A DNA stretch of 64,000 nucleotides from Devosia rhodophyticola (GTDB lineage Bacteria; Pseudomonadota; Alphaproteobacteria; Rhizobiales; Devosiaceae), in the NCBI RefSeq assembly GCF_028816475.1, contig NZ_CP118247.1, positions 2,100,001-2,164,000 of the forward strand, read 5' to 3'. The first letter of the stretch is position 1. Each line of letters starts with the position of its first letter. This document shows, one piece after another, positions 47,111 through 56,033 of this stretch. A program made the translations under genes and the position numbers. A model generated the notes under the pieces. It saw only the letters and a program-made list of their open reading frames with translations, did no database searches and was not told where the DNA came from.

Positions 47111-48433
47111 ATGAACGATCAGATTTCGGTTAAGGACTTGGTCCTGGCCCAGGATAAGAAGGATTGGTTTGTTGCCGACCGCTTTGGAATGTTCATTCAC
47201 TGGGGGCTTTATTCGCTGGGAGCCCGCCACGAATGGCTGAAAAATCGCGAAGAGATCACCACCGCGGACTATCAGAAGTACTTCGATAACTTCGATCCCG
47301 ACCTCTATGATCCAAAGGAGTGGGCGCGCCGGGCCCGCGAGGCGGGAATGAAATACGTCGTCATCACCACCAAGCATCACGAAGGATTTTGCCTCTTTGA
47401 CACCAAGGCAACTGACTACAAGGCAACCAGCACACCCTACGGCAAGGATCTCATCAAGCCATTCGTGGATGCGTTCCGATCTGAAGGTCTCAGGGTTGGC
47501 TTCTATTATTCGCTGATCGACTGGCACCATGACGACTTCGGCATTGATGTGCACCACCCCCAGCGCAATCGCCTCGACGCGGCCGAGATGAACAAAGGCC
47601 GCCAGATAATCGACTACGCCGGCTACATGCGGGAGCAGGTCACCGAACTGCTGACCAATTACGGCAAGATCGACGTCATGTGGTTCGATTTCTCGTACCC
47701 CAAGCGCGTCTATCGCGATCTCCCGGGCAAGGGGCGCGCCGATTGGGAAAGTGACAAGCTGCTTAAGTTGGTGCGGGACCTGCAGCCCGATATCATCGTC
47801 AACAATCGCCTCGATCTGCTCGACGAGGAAGGTTTCCTTCCCGATATCACAACGCCCGAGCAATACACACCGCGCCAGGCGCCAAAGGTCAAGGGACAGG
47901 ACGTTACCTGGGAAGCCTGCCACACTTTTTCCGGTTCCTGGGGATACTATCGCGATGAGCAGACTTGGAAGAGCCCGGAGCAGCTGATCAAGATGCTGGT
48001 TGACACCGTCTCGCTCGGCGGCAATTTGCTGATGAATGTCGGCCCCACCGGTCGCGGCACCTTTGATGGCCGCGCCAATGATGCACTGGCAGTTTATGGC
48101 GAATGGCTGCGCGTGAACGGACGGTCTATTTACGGGGCCGGACCTAGCCAGGTTCAGGCACCGGCGGATTGCCGCCTTACCCAGAATGGTAACCGTCTAT
48201 ATCTGCATATTTACTCTTGGCCGTTCCGTCATATTCACATCGATGGCTTCGGCGACAAGCTTAAATACGCGCAGTTTCTGAGTGATGCCAGCGAAGTGCG
48301 GTGGCTTACGCCTGAGCCAGAAGTCGACAGCAATATCGGTGTCGCCATCCCCCGGGGCTCGATAACGCTGGAACTACCTGTCCTGAAACCTGACGTCGTT
48401 GTCCCCGTCATCGAATTGATCCTGAAGGACTGA
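47111..48433 (+). CDS. Alpha-L-fucosidase, glycoside hydrolase family 29
   Basis: 440 residues. Family landmarks: FGMFIHWGLYSLGARHEW (25-42), VITTKHHEGFCLFDT (84-98), FYYSLIDWHH (131-140) and the nucleophile Asp193 in IDVMWFDFSYP. Later SLGGNLLMNVGPTGRGTFDG is also standard. No signal peptide is present, so it should act in the cytoplasm on short fucosylated sugars brought in by the ABC transporter encoded downstream. The acid/base residue is variable in GH29 and I do not assign it. First gene of module C. Confidence 0.92.
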   Translation: MNDQISVKDLVLAQDKKDWFVADRFGMFIHWGLYSLGARHEWLKNREEITTADYQKYFDNFDPDLYDPKEWARRAREAGMKYVVITTKHHEGFCLFDTKATDYKATSTPYGKDLIKPFVDAFRSEGLRVGFYYSLIDWHHDDFGIDVHHPQRNRLDAAEMNKGRQIIDYAGYMREQVTELLTNYGKIDVMWFDFSYPKRVYRDLPGKGRADWESDKLLKLVRDLQPDIIVNNRLDLLDEEGFLPDITTPEQYTPRQAPKVKGQDVTWEACHTFSGSWGYYRDEQTWKSPEQLIKMLVDTVSLGGNLLMNVGPTGRGTFDGRANDALAVYGEWLRVNGRSIYGAGPSQVQAPADCRLTQNGNRLYLHIYSWPFRHIHIDGFGDKLKYAQFLSDASEVRWLTPEPEVDSNIGVAIPRGSITLELPVLKPDVVVPVIELILKD

Positions 48434-48500
48434 CGCCTGGCTCACAGGTGGTCCGGTTGAGGAGCCGGGCTGCCCTTTGGTAACTGAGGAGGAGACCTCT

Positions 48501-49722
48501 ATGAAGACGATCAAGAGTTTAGCCGCTGCCGCATTGTTGACGACGGCACTGGTGACATCGGCGCTGGCCCAGGACGAGGTTAACTTGACTTGGCAGATGT
48601 GGGGCAGCAACGAGATCCGACATCGCGGCTTGGCAACATCTGGCCGATATGGTTACAGAGCAACATCCTGACATCAAGGTGACGCTAAAAACTGCCCCAT
48701 GGGGTGATTATTGGACCAAGCTGCCGGTGCTGGCGGCTTCCGGTCAGCTTGCCGACATCGTCGCCATGCAGTCACTGCGCATGCCCAATTTCTATTCGAT
48801 CCTTGAGCCGCTTGGCGACCGGGCAAAGGCTGACAGCTTTGATGTCGATGCCTTTGACAGCTCCATCATTGGCGGCATGTCGGCCAACGGAGAACTGTAT
48901 GGTCTGCCCTATGACGTGGGCCCGTGGATGATATTCTATAACAAGGACATGTTCGCCGCTGACGGTGTGGCTGAACCGACGCCCGGCTGGACCTTTGACG
49001 AATTCGTGACGACGGCTAAAGCACTGACCAAGGATGGCAATTACGGCGCCGGCATCACCCCTCAGAATTTTTCTATCATCGCCTCGGCGCTGGGTGACCA
49101 CTACGTTACAGATGGCACGCTCGATCTGACCAATGCCGGCGCAATTGCAGCTGCCCAGTCAATGGTAGACTTGGTTGCAACCGACAAGGTCGCACCTGTG
49201 GTTGCATCCGGTTCTGATCCCGGCGCTTTCATTTCCGGCCGTTTCGATGCTGGCAATGTGGGCATGTATATTGATGGCCCCTGGGCGATGATCAACAAAA
49301 TCGACACGGTTGACTTCCAGATCGGGCTAGCGCCGCTCCCGCGCGGCGAAGGCGACCTCGAGGCAGCGACCGCCGGTTCCGGTTTTGGCATCTCCGCCTC
49401 CAGCACGCATAAAGATGCGGCCTGGCAGGCCATTCAAGTCATCACCAGCCCGGAAGCCCTCGTATATCTGGCATCCCAGGGCCGTGCCCTGCCGGCCCGC
49501 ACCGCCCAGCAAGTAACCTGGTATGACGTGGCGGCCAAGGACGTGGCCGGTGCCCGCGAGGCGCTGGAATATTCCCTCGCCCATTCGGCCACATACGAAA
49601 TTACCGACAACTGGAATGCGGTGGAGAACCTGTTCAATCAGTACTTCCCGCAGGCCTTTGCCGGCAGTGCGACGGCCGAAGCGACCATGAATGCCGTCCA
49701 GAGCCTGGCCGTAAACCAATAG
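48501..49722 (+). pseudogene. Sugar ABC transporter substrate-binding protein, frameshifted
   Basis: The gene starts at the ATG at 48501 with GAGGAGGA upstream and a Sec signal peptide (LAAAALLTTALVTSALAQ). It reads normally to WQMWGSNEI, then leaves frame at ATCCGAC (48615-48618). Removing one C continues with DIAAWQHLADMVTEQHPDIK, the normal family sequence, and the rest (48649 on, about 357 residues) is intact. As written, translation would stop near 48671 after about 57 residues. Either a real inactivating insertion or a sequence error. The rest of the operon is intact, which favours error or a very recent mutation. Confidence 0.88.
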
Positions 49723-49733
49723 CGTTCCTCCGG

Positions 49734-49768
49734 GGGCGACCAACCTTCGGGCTCGTCGCCCTCCTCTT
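49734..49768 (+). terminator. Hairpin after the module C binding-protein gene
   Basis: GGGCGAC (49734-49740) pairs with GTCGCCC (49755-49761) across a 14-base loop, followed by CTCCTCTTTT. It lies between the binding-protein stop (49722) and the permease start (49787). It is likely to cut down read-through or protect the upstream message. Confidence 0.6.
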
Positions 49769-49786
49769 TTCTGCATGTGAGGGCCT

Positions 49787-50719
49787 ATGACCGACCTAGT
49801 TTCAACGCCTGCGCCGCTTCAGCGGCGGCGTCGGAGAAAAGACAAGATATCAGCGGCCGAAACGCGCGCCGCGTTCCTGTTCCTGTTGCCCAGTCTGCTC
49901 GGCTTTCTGGCATTCATGCTGATCCCGATCATCGCCTCGCTTGGTCTCAGCTTCACCAACTGGCAATTGCTCAAGCCGCCCGAATTCATCAGCTTCTCTA
50001 ACTATATCCGCCTGCTCACCACCGACCCGTCCTTCTTCAAGGTTCTCGGCAACACGCTGTTCTTCACCATCGAATATCTAGTCCTTAACATCGTCATCTC
50101 GCTGACGCTGGCAGTTTGGATCTCCAGTCTCAAGCGTGCCCAGCAGTGGTTTCGAGTTATCTTCTTCATCCCTACCTTCACCCCCACCATCGCCGTCTCA
50201 ATCGTATGGTTGCTGATTTTCACCCCCGGCGGCGTCATGGATTACGTGTTCCAGACCCTGTCGCTGAACGTCCCCAACTTGCTGCTTGACGGCAATTTGG
50301 CCATGCAGGCTGTCATCATCGTCACGCTGTGGGCCAGTGTCGGCTACAACATGGTGCTGTTCAACGCCGCCCTGGACATGGTGCCGCAAAGCTATCTGGA
50401 AGCAGCGCGTATCGACGGCGCTAGTGCTTGGGACCAGTTCTGGAAAATCCGCCTACCCCTTATCTCGCCGACCATCTTTTTCGGTACGGTCATGACCGCC
50501 ATCACCTCGCTGCAGGTCTTCGACCAAATCTATGTCATCACCCGCGGTGGTCCAGGTTCGTCCACTGCGACGCTCGGTTTCGCCATCTACACCAATGGTT
50601 TCCAGAACTACCAGATGGGATATGCCTCATCGCTGGCCTGGGTGATGTTCGTGATGATTATGGCGCTCACCGGTCTCCAATTCTGGCTCCAGCGTAAATG
50701 GGTGCATTATGACGCCTGA
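49787..50719 (+). CDS. Sugar ABC transporter permease (MalF type)
   Basis: 310 residues with six predicted membrane helices, the first at about 27-50 (FLFLLPSLLGFLAFMLIPI). The coupling motif is LEAARIDGASAWDQFWKIRL. It overlaps the next permease gene by 11 nt (50709-50719). Together with that protein and the ATPase of 51610 it forms the module C importer, presumably for a fucosylated sugar given the fucosidase gene upstream. Confidence 0.92.
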   Translation: MTDLVSTPAPLQRRRRRKDKISAAETRAAFLFLLPSLLGFLAFMLIPIIASLGLSFTNWQLLKPPEFISFSNYIRLLTTDPSFFKVLGNTLFFTIEYLVLNIVISLTLAVWISSLKRAQQWFRVIFFIPTFTPTIAVSIVWLLIFTPGGVMDYVFQTLSLNVPNLLLDGNLAMQAVIIVTLWASVGYNMVLFNAALDMVPQSYLEAARIDGASAWDQFWKIRLPLISPTIFFGTVMTAITSLQVFDQIYVITRGGPGSSTATLGFAIYTNGFQNYQMGYASSLAWVMFVMIMALTGLQFWLQRKWVHYDA

Positions 50720-51578
50720 GCATCGAATACCGCACCAGCCGCCGCGCCAGTTCCACACCATCGCCATCGAGGTCCTCAGCCTTCTGGGGCTTTCACTTGT
50801 CGCGCTGTTGTTTCTGTTCCCGTTTTTCTGGATGGTTTCCAACGCCGTCCGGGGCAACAACGAAGTACTCGCGGTGCCGCCACGCCTGTTGCCCAACGAG
50901 TATCAATGGGGCAACTTCGTCGAAGCTTGGCTGCACCTGCCATTCGGCCGCTTCTTTCTCAATAGCTTTATCGTTGCCGGTAGTGTCACTGCCATCACTG
51001 TCGTGGTTTCGGCGCTGGCAGCGTACGCCTTCGCGCGGCTCAAATTTCCCGGGCGTGAGGGCATTCTAGTCGCCTATCTGGGCACGCTGATGATTCCGCA
51101 GGTAATGCTGGTTATTCCCCTGTTCCTGATCATCAGCAAGCTTGGCATGGTCAATACCTATCAGGGCATGATCCTTCCCATGGCATTCAGCTCCTTCGGT
51201 GCCTTCCTGTTGCGCCAATTCTTTCTCTCCATCCCCCGTGAACTGGAAGAGGCGGCGCTGATCGACGGGGCGTCGCGCCTGCGCATTCTGGTGTCGATCA
51301 TTATTCCGTTGTCCATGCCAGCCATAGGTCTGCTCTCGCTGTTTACCTTCATTGGCCAGTGGAACAACTTCTTGTGGCCGCTGATCGTCGTCAACGGCAT
51401 GGAATATGCCACGCTGCCACTGGGGCTGACCATGTTCCAGACCCAGCAGGGCACCGCCTGGAACTTCATCATGGCCGGCGCCACGCTCTCCATGATTCCG
51501 GGTGTGATCCTCGCCATCCTGCTGCAGCGCATCATCTACAAGGGCATTACGGTCGGCGCCGGGTTCGGCGGCCGCTGA
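50709..51578 (+). CDS. Sugar ABC transporter permease (MalG type)
   Basis: 289 residues, six membrane helices. The coupling motif EEAALIDGASRLRILVSIII lies in the last third, and GQWNNFLWPLIVVNGMEYAT follows, as usual in MalG relatives. The start overlaps the upstream permease gene by 11 nt. It is followed after 31 nt by the ATPase gene. Confidence 0.92.
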   Translation: MTPEHRIPHQPPRQFHTIAIEVLSLLGLSLVALLFLFPFFWMVSNAVRGNNEVLAVPPRLLPNEYQWGNFVEAWLHLPFGRFFLNSFIVAGSVTAITVVVSALAAYAFARLKFPGREGILVAYLGTLMIPQVMLVIPLFLIISKLGMVNTYQGMILPMAFSSFGAFLLRQFFLSIPRELEEAALIDGASRLRILVSIIIPLSMPAIGLLSLFTFIGQWNNFLWPLIVVNGMEYATLPLGLTMFQTQQGTAWNFIMAGATLSMIPGVILAILLQRIIYKGITVGAGFGGR

Positions 51579-51609
51579 TGACCGAACGTACACAAAGGAA
51601 ATCTGAGCC

Positions 51610-52671
51610 ATGGCCAGCCTCGACCTGATTGATGTGGTGAAATTTTACGGCGAACTCGAAGTACTTCATGGCGTCGATCTGCATGTTGATGACGGCGAGT
51701 TCGTCGTGCTGGTTGGCCCCTCGGGCTGCGGCAAATCCACACTGTTGCGCATGATTGCCGGGTTGGAGACCATCTCCTTCGGCGACGTGCGTATCGGCGA
51801 TACCATCGTCAACGACCTGCAGCCAAAAGCCCGTGACATCGCCATGGTGTTCCAGAATTACGCGCTCTACCCCCATATGAAGGTGCGCGACAACATGGCC
51901 TTCTCGCTCAAGCTGTCCCGGCGCAGTCGAACCGAAATCGACGCCATGGTCGATCATGCCGCAGGCATTCTCGACTTAGGTCATTTGCTGGATCGCTATC
52001 CGCGCGAGCTTTCTGGCGGCCAGCGCCAGCGCGTCGCCATGGGCCGCGCCATTGTCCGCGATCCCGCCGTTTTTCTCTTCGATGAACCCCTATCTAATCT
52101 CGATGCCAAACTGCGTGTGCAGATGCGCGCCGAGATCAAGGCGCTGCACCAGCGCCTCAAGGCAACGACGGTCTATGTCACGCACGACCAGATAGAAGCC
52201 ATGACCATGGCCGACCGGATCGTGGTCATGCGCGACGGCTATGTCGAACAGGTTGGCACGCCTCTCGATCTCTATGACCAGCCTGCCAATGTCTTCGTTG
52301 CAGGCTTCATCGGGTCGCCTTCGATGAACCTGATCGGCGGTGTTGTTACCGACAAGGGAGTGCGAACCGAGGGCGGCACCATTTGGCCCATGCCGGCGCA
52401 AACGTCAGGCGTCACAGAGGGCCAGCAGGTCGTCATCGGTCTGCGCCCGGAGCATTTTATGTTGGCCGACGATGGTTTTGTCGCTACCATCAATCTGGTC
52501 GAACCCACCGGCTCGGAAACCCATGTCGCGCTCGATATTTTCGGTGAAACGCTAACCGCCGCATTGCGTGAGCGCATTGTGCTGACTCCCGGGGCCACCG
52601 TGAATTTGGCTCCGCGCCTAGATTGTCTGCACCTATTCGACAAGGCCAGCGGGAAGAGGCTTTCTCTGTGA
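51610..52671 (+). CDS. Sugar ABC transporter ATP-binding protein (UgpC/MalK type)
   Basis: 353 residues. Walker A GPSGCGKST (36-44), Q-loop VFQNYALYPHMKVRDN, signature LSGGQRQRVAMGRAIV, Walker B AVFLFDEPLSNLD and the H-loop YVTHDQIEAMTMADR are intact. A MalK-like regulatory domain follows (PSMNLIGGVV; IGLRPEHFML). Last gene of module C, converging on the LacI-type gene with only 23 nt between stops. Confidence 0.93.
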   Translation: MASLDLIDVVKFYGELEVLHGVDLHVDDGEFVVLVGPSGCGKSTLLRMIAGLETISFGDVRIGDTIVNDLQPKARDIAMVFQNYALYPHMKVRDNMAFSLKLSRRSRTEIDAMVDHAAGILDLGHLLDRYPRELSGGQRQRVAMGRAIVRDPAVFLFDEPLSNLDAKLRVQMRAEIKALHQRLKATTVYVTHDQIEAMTMADRIVVMRDGYVEQVGTPLDLYDQPANVFVAGFIGSPSMNLIGGVVTDKGVRTEGGTIWPMPAQTSGVTEGQQVVIGLRPEHFMLADDGFVATINLVEPTGSETHVALDIFGETLTAALRERIVLTPGATVNLAPRLDCLHLFDKASGKRLSL

Positions 52672-52694
52672 CATCATGATACTGCGCTTGTCGA

Positions 52695-53738
52695 TTAAGT
52701 TGGTGCGGCGGTAGGCAGTGCGTCGCTTTCACCCTCGACCAGTTCCATCGGCCAGATCATGTGGACCTCGCCCAGCGGATATTGGGCTTGATATTCGGGC
52801 ATAGTGGCCAAGAGAGATTCTGCCACAGCGATGCCAAGGTCGCGAAGTGACAGGCGAAAGCAGGTCAGCGTTGGCGACAGGAAACGGGACTGTGGCGACT
52901 CACGGAAGCCGACTACGGCGATATCGGTGCCGGCTTGCAAACTGGCTTCGCTGAGGCGGCGATAGAAACCAATGGCCATCAATTCATAAATCAGCATTAC
53001 GGCGGTTGGGCGCTCGGGCATATTCAGCATCTGGTCAGCCGCGAGATAGCCGCCCTGTTCGCTCGTTTTTGCCCGGATCACGAGCTCTGGATCAAACGGC
53101 AGGCCATGACGTTCGAGTGCCGCCTTATAGGCATCAAGGAACACGTAACCAAGGTTGATGTCTGTGGGTGGTATGGTGATTGCAATGCGATGGTGTGATT
53201 GAGTGACTAACCGATCCACCGCACGGTTAGCCACCCCTTCGAAGTCCAGATCAATCCAGGGATGGGTGTCGCCGGCATCCGAGCGGCCCAAGCTGATGAA
53301 TGGAATTTTGGAGCGGGCCAGGAAATCGACACGCGTGTCGCGGTGTTGGGTCGATGTCAGGATCATGCCATCAACCAGACGGCGGCCGACGATGCGCTGG
53401 AGGTAATTACCGGGGTCTTCATCGGAGGAGCAGGGGAGTACGATCAGATCCAGTTCATGGCGGGCCAGCACGCTCTGCAATCCGTCCATCAGGCCGACAA
53501 CGAAATTATCGCTGTTGGCAGCGGTTTCTGGGCTGGTTTCGATCATCAGGCCAATAACACTGGTCGAGCCCCTGCGCAGCGCTCGTCCAGCCTGGTTGGG
53601 CATGTACCCGAGCTCGACGGCGGCAGCGAGGACGCGCCTGCGGGTATCTTCGTTGACATCGGGCTTGCCGTTGAGCGCCCGGGAAACGGTGCCGATCGAG
53701 ATGTTTAGGTGCTGCGCCAAGCGCCGAATGCCCTTCAT
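52695..53738 (-). CDS. LacI family transcriptional regulator
   Basis: 347 residues from the ATG at 53738; the open frame extends to 53825 without similarity. The helix-turn-helix and hinge helix are at 1-60 (GIRRLAQHLNISIGTVSRAL and PNQAGRALRRGSTSVIGLM). The periplasmic-binding-like sensor domain covers the rest (VDGMILTSTQHRD; AVMLIYELMAIGFYRRLSEA). It is divergent from module D (54005 on), and a perfect LacI-type palindrome lies in between. It probably represses module D and perhaps itself until a sugar binds. Confidence 0.93.
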   Translation of the reverse strand: MKGIRRLAQHLNISIGTVSRALNGKPDVNEDTRRRVLAAAVELGYMPNQAGRALRRGSTSVIGLMIETSPETAANSDNFVVGLMDGLQSVLARHELDLIVLPCSSDEDPGNYLQRIVGRRLVDGMILTSTQHRDTRVDFLARSKIPFISLGRSDAGDTHPWIDLDFEGVANRAVDRLVTQSHHRIAITIPPTDINLGYVFLDAYKAALERHGLPFDPELVIRAKTSEQGGYLAADQMLNMPERPTAVMLIYELMAIGFYRRLSEASLQAGTDIAVVGFRESPQSRFLSPTLTCFRLSLRDLGIAVAESLLATMPEYQAQYPLGEVHMIWPMELVEGESDALPTAAPT

Positions 53739-53890
53739 CGATCCTGCGGTCTCCACCGTTGTGAAATAATTTCTCGTGTCCCGTTTGGCACGAAACGTCG
53801 TGCAAATATAGAGCTTGGATTGCAAGCGAGCGAAAGTAGCGCGTCTGCGGTTAGTTCAGCATCCGTGACCTGAAATGTTCCTGCGACCCA

Positions 53891-53934
53891 TTGACACCAT
53901 CGGCGCGTCAAATATATCCTCGTAAACGTTTACG
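53891..53934 (+). promoter_or_regulatory. Module D promoter with LacI-type operator
   Basis: A perfect -35 TTGACA (53891-53896) is followed after 16 bases by TATATC (53913-53918). Directly downstream lies CGTAAACGTTTACG (53921-53934), a perfect 14-bp palindrome with the central CG usual for LacI-family operators. The expected transcription start (about 53925) falls inside it, so repressor binding would block initiation. The ATG of the divergent LacI gene is 183 nt away. Confidence 0.75.
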
Positions 53935-54004
53935 GGGGCAGCTCTGCAAATTTCCGCAAAGACGGTTGCGGTAGAAAGGAAGCTGATCCACTGGGGAGGT
54001 TATT

Positions 54005-55039
54005 TTGTCATTTCGTGCGGTTCTCGCTGGTTGCGGCAATATGTCAAAAGGTTGGCTTACGGCCATTGCCGAAAGCGCGCTTGTTGTCGGCCGCGTAGAA
54101 ATTGTTGGTCTGGTCGATCTTGATCTGGCGACGGCGCAGACACGTGCAGCGGAATTCGGGCTGACCAACGTCGCGGTCGGCACAGACATTGATGCCTTAT
54201 TGTCCCAAACCAAGCCTGACCTGCTGTTTGACGTCGTAGTGCCGGTGGCGCGTCGCGCCGTGGTCGAGGCGGGGTTGTGCCATGGTTGCCACGTCTTGAG
54301 CGAAAAGCCGATGGCCAATTCCTTGTCCGACGGCAAGTCGTTGGTCGAACTGGCGGCCAAGGTCGGTCGCATCCATGCCATCATACAGAACCGTCGGTTT
54401 GTCGCTGGAGTACGCCGGATAAGACAATTGATCAAAAGTGGCGCATTGGGCAAACTGAGTTCACTTAACTGCGATTTCTTTGTTGGTGCGCACTTTGGCG
54501 GTTTCCGCGACGAAATGGAGAATCCGCTGCTGCTGGATATGTCTATCCACACCATGGACGCTGCGCGCTTCATGGCGGACAAGCTGCCGCAAGCGGTGTA
54601 CTGCCTCGAAACCAACCCCAATGGTTCCTGGTATACACATGGCGGCGCGGCCAATGCGATTTTCGAGCTTTCCGACAATGTGGTGTTCAACTATCGCGGC
54701 TCGTGGTGCGCCGAAGGAGCGACGACGAGCTGGGAATCGGCGTGGCGGATCATCGGCTCCAAGGGCACGCTGATCTGGGATGGGGCCGACCATTTTGAAG
54801 CCAAAGTGGTAGCGAACGACACTGGATTCCTGCGCGAACTGCGCTTTATAGACGTGCCCGCGCCTGCCAATGATGCCCAGACCCACGGTCATGCTAGCGT
54901 TTTGGCCGAATTCCTTGATGCCGTCGAAACTGGCCGCAAGCCCGAAACCGATAGCTCCGACAATATCAACAGCCTAGCCATGGTGTTTGGTGCGATCGAA
55001 AGCGCCAAGAGCCACCGCCGGGTCGAGATCTCAATCTAG
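54005..55039 (+). CDS. Gfo/Idh/MocA family oxidoreductase
   Basis: 344 residues with a TTG start at 54005, supported by GGGGAGG 6 nt upstream. The NAD-binding motif is FRAVLAGCGNMSKGWLTAI, and the catalytic-lysine motif is CHVLSEKPMANSLSDGKSLV. Later ENPLLLDMSIHTMDAARFMA carries the conserved Asp and His. Sugar or polyol substrate unknown. First gene of module D, 12 nt before the isomerase gene. Only distantly similar to the oxidoreductase of module A. Confidence 0.88.
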   Translation: MSFRAVLAGCGNMSKGWLTAIAESALVVGRVEIVGLVDLDLATAQTRAAEFGLTNVAVGTDIDALLSQTKPDLLFDVVVPVARRAVVEAGLCHGCHVLSEKPMANSLSDGKSLVELAAKVGRIHAIIQNRRFVAGVRRIRQLIKSGALGKLSSLNCDFFVGAHFGGFRDEMENPLLLDMSIHTMDAARFMADKLPQAVYCLETNPNGSWYTHGGAANAIFELSDNVVFNYRGSWCAEGATTSWESAWRIIGSKGTLIWDGADHFEAKVVANDTGFLRELRFIDVPAPANDAQTHGHASVLAEFLDAVETGRKPETDSSDNINSLAMVFGAIESAKSHRRVEISI

Positions 55040-55051
55040 GGAAATATTGCA

Positions 55052-55954
55052 GTGACGATTCCAACAAAATCCATTCGCGTCGGGACCATGGTCAGCGCTT
55101 CGTCAGGCAAGGCTGCAGAACGCATCGGGCAGATTGCCGATATGAGCTTTGAGAGCTTTGAGCCATTCTTCTGGCAGACTACCAATGGGCAGGATCTGGC
55201 GGAACTGGGCAAGCGTTCGCTTGATGCTATCGGCAACCGCGACATCACCATCTCGACCATCGGCATGTTCGGCAATCCACTGGAGGATCAGGATATGGAT
55301 CGCCAAACGATGCAGGGCTGGAAGGACTGTATCGACAATGCTCACCATTTCGGTGCCACCTGCGTAGCGGGATTTACCGGGCGTATCCGCAACAAACCGC
55401 TGACTGATAGCCTGCCGCGCTACAAGCAAGTGTGGTCCGAACTGGCCAAGCGTGCTGCCGACAAAGGCATCAAAATCGCCTTTGAAAATTGCGCCATGGA
55501 TGGCAATTGGGCGACTGGCGATTGGAATATCGCGCACAATCCTGATGCGTGGGAACTGATGTTCAACGAAACGCCGGAGGACAATATCGGGCTCGAATGG
55601 GAGCCTTGTCACCAATTGGTCTATCTCATTGATCCTATGCCTCAAATTCGCAAGTGGGCGCACAAATTCTTCCACGTTCATGGCAAGGATGCCACCATTC
55701 GTTGGGAAGTAATCAGGGAGCATGGGATATTCGGCAAGGAAAAATTTGTGTTCATGCGCACCCCCGGGTTCGGCGATACCAATTGGACCGATGTGATCTC
55801 GGAACTGCGACTGGCTGGTTATACCGGCTCCATCGATATCGAGGGCTGGCATGATCCGGTTTATCGCGATGCACTGGAGATGACAGGGCAGGTCCGGGCG
55901 CTCAATTACCTCAAGGAATGTAGGGGCGGCGAATTCGTCGTTGATCCTACCTGA
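55052..55954 (+). CDS. Sugar phosphate isomerase/epimerase family protein (TIM barrel)
   Basis: 300 residues with a GTG start at 55052. It is of the xylose-isomerase-like TIM-barrel type: AFENCAMDGNWATGDWN, GLEWEPCHQLVYLIDP, FFHVHGKDATIRWEVI and SIDIEGWHDPVY carry the Glu, His and Asp metal ligands of the family. Enzymes of this type pair with Gfo/Idh oxidoreductases in the use of inositols and rare sugars. Substrate not known. Confidence 0.87.
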   Translation: MTIPTKSIRVGTMVSASSGKAAERIGQIADMSFESFEPFFWQTTNGQDLAELGKRSLDAIGNRDITISTIGMFGNPLEDQDMDRQTMQGWKDCIDNAHHFGATCVAGFTGRIRNKPLTDSLPRYKQVWSELAKRAADKGIKIAFENCAMDGNWATGDWNIAHNPDAWELMFNETPEDNIGLEWEPCHQLVYLIDPMPQIRKWAHKFFHVHGKDATIRWEVIREHGIFGKEKFVFMRTPGFGDTNWTDVISELRLAGYTGSIDIEGWHDPVYRDALEMTGQVRALNYLKECRGGEFVVDPT

Positions 55955-56033
55955 ATGCCAACAGTAGGTCCCGCAGAGGACCAAGGCGATTTCATACGTA
56001 ACGCGGCGCCCGCCGCACAATGGGAGGACTAAG

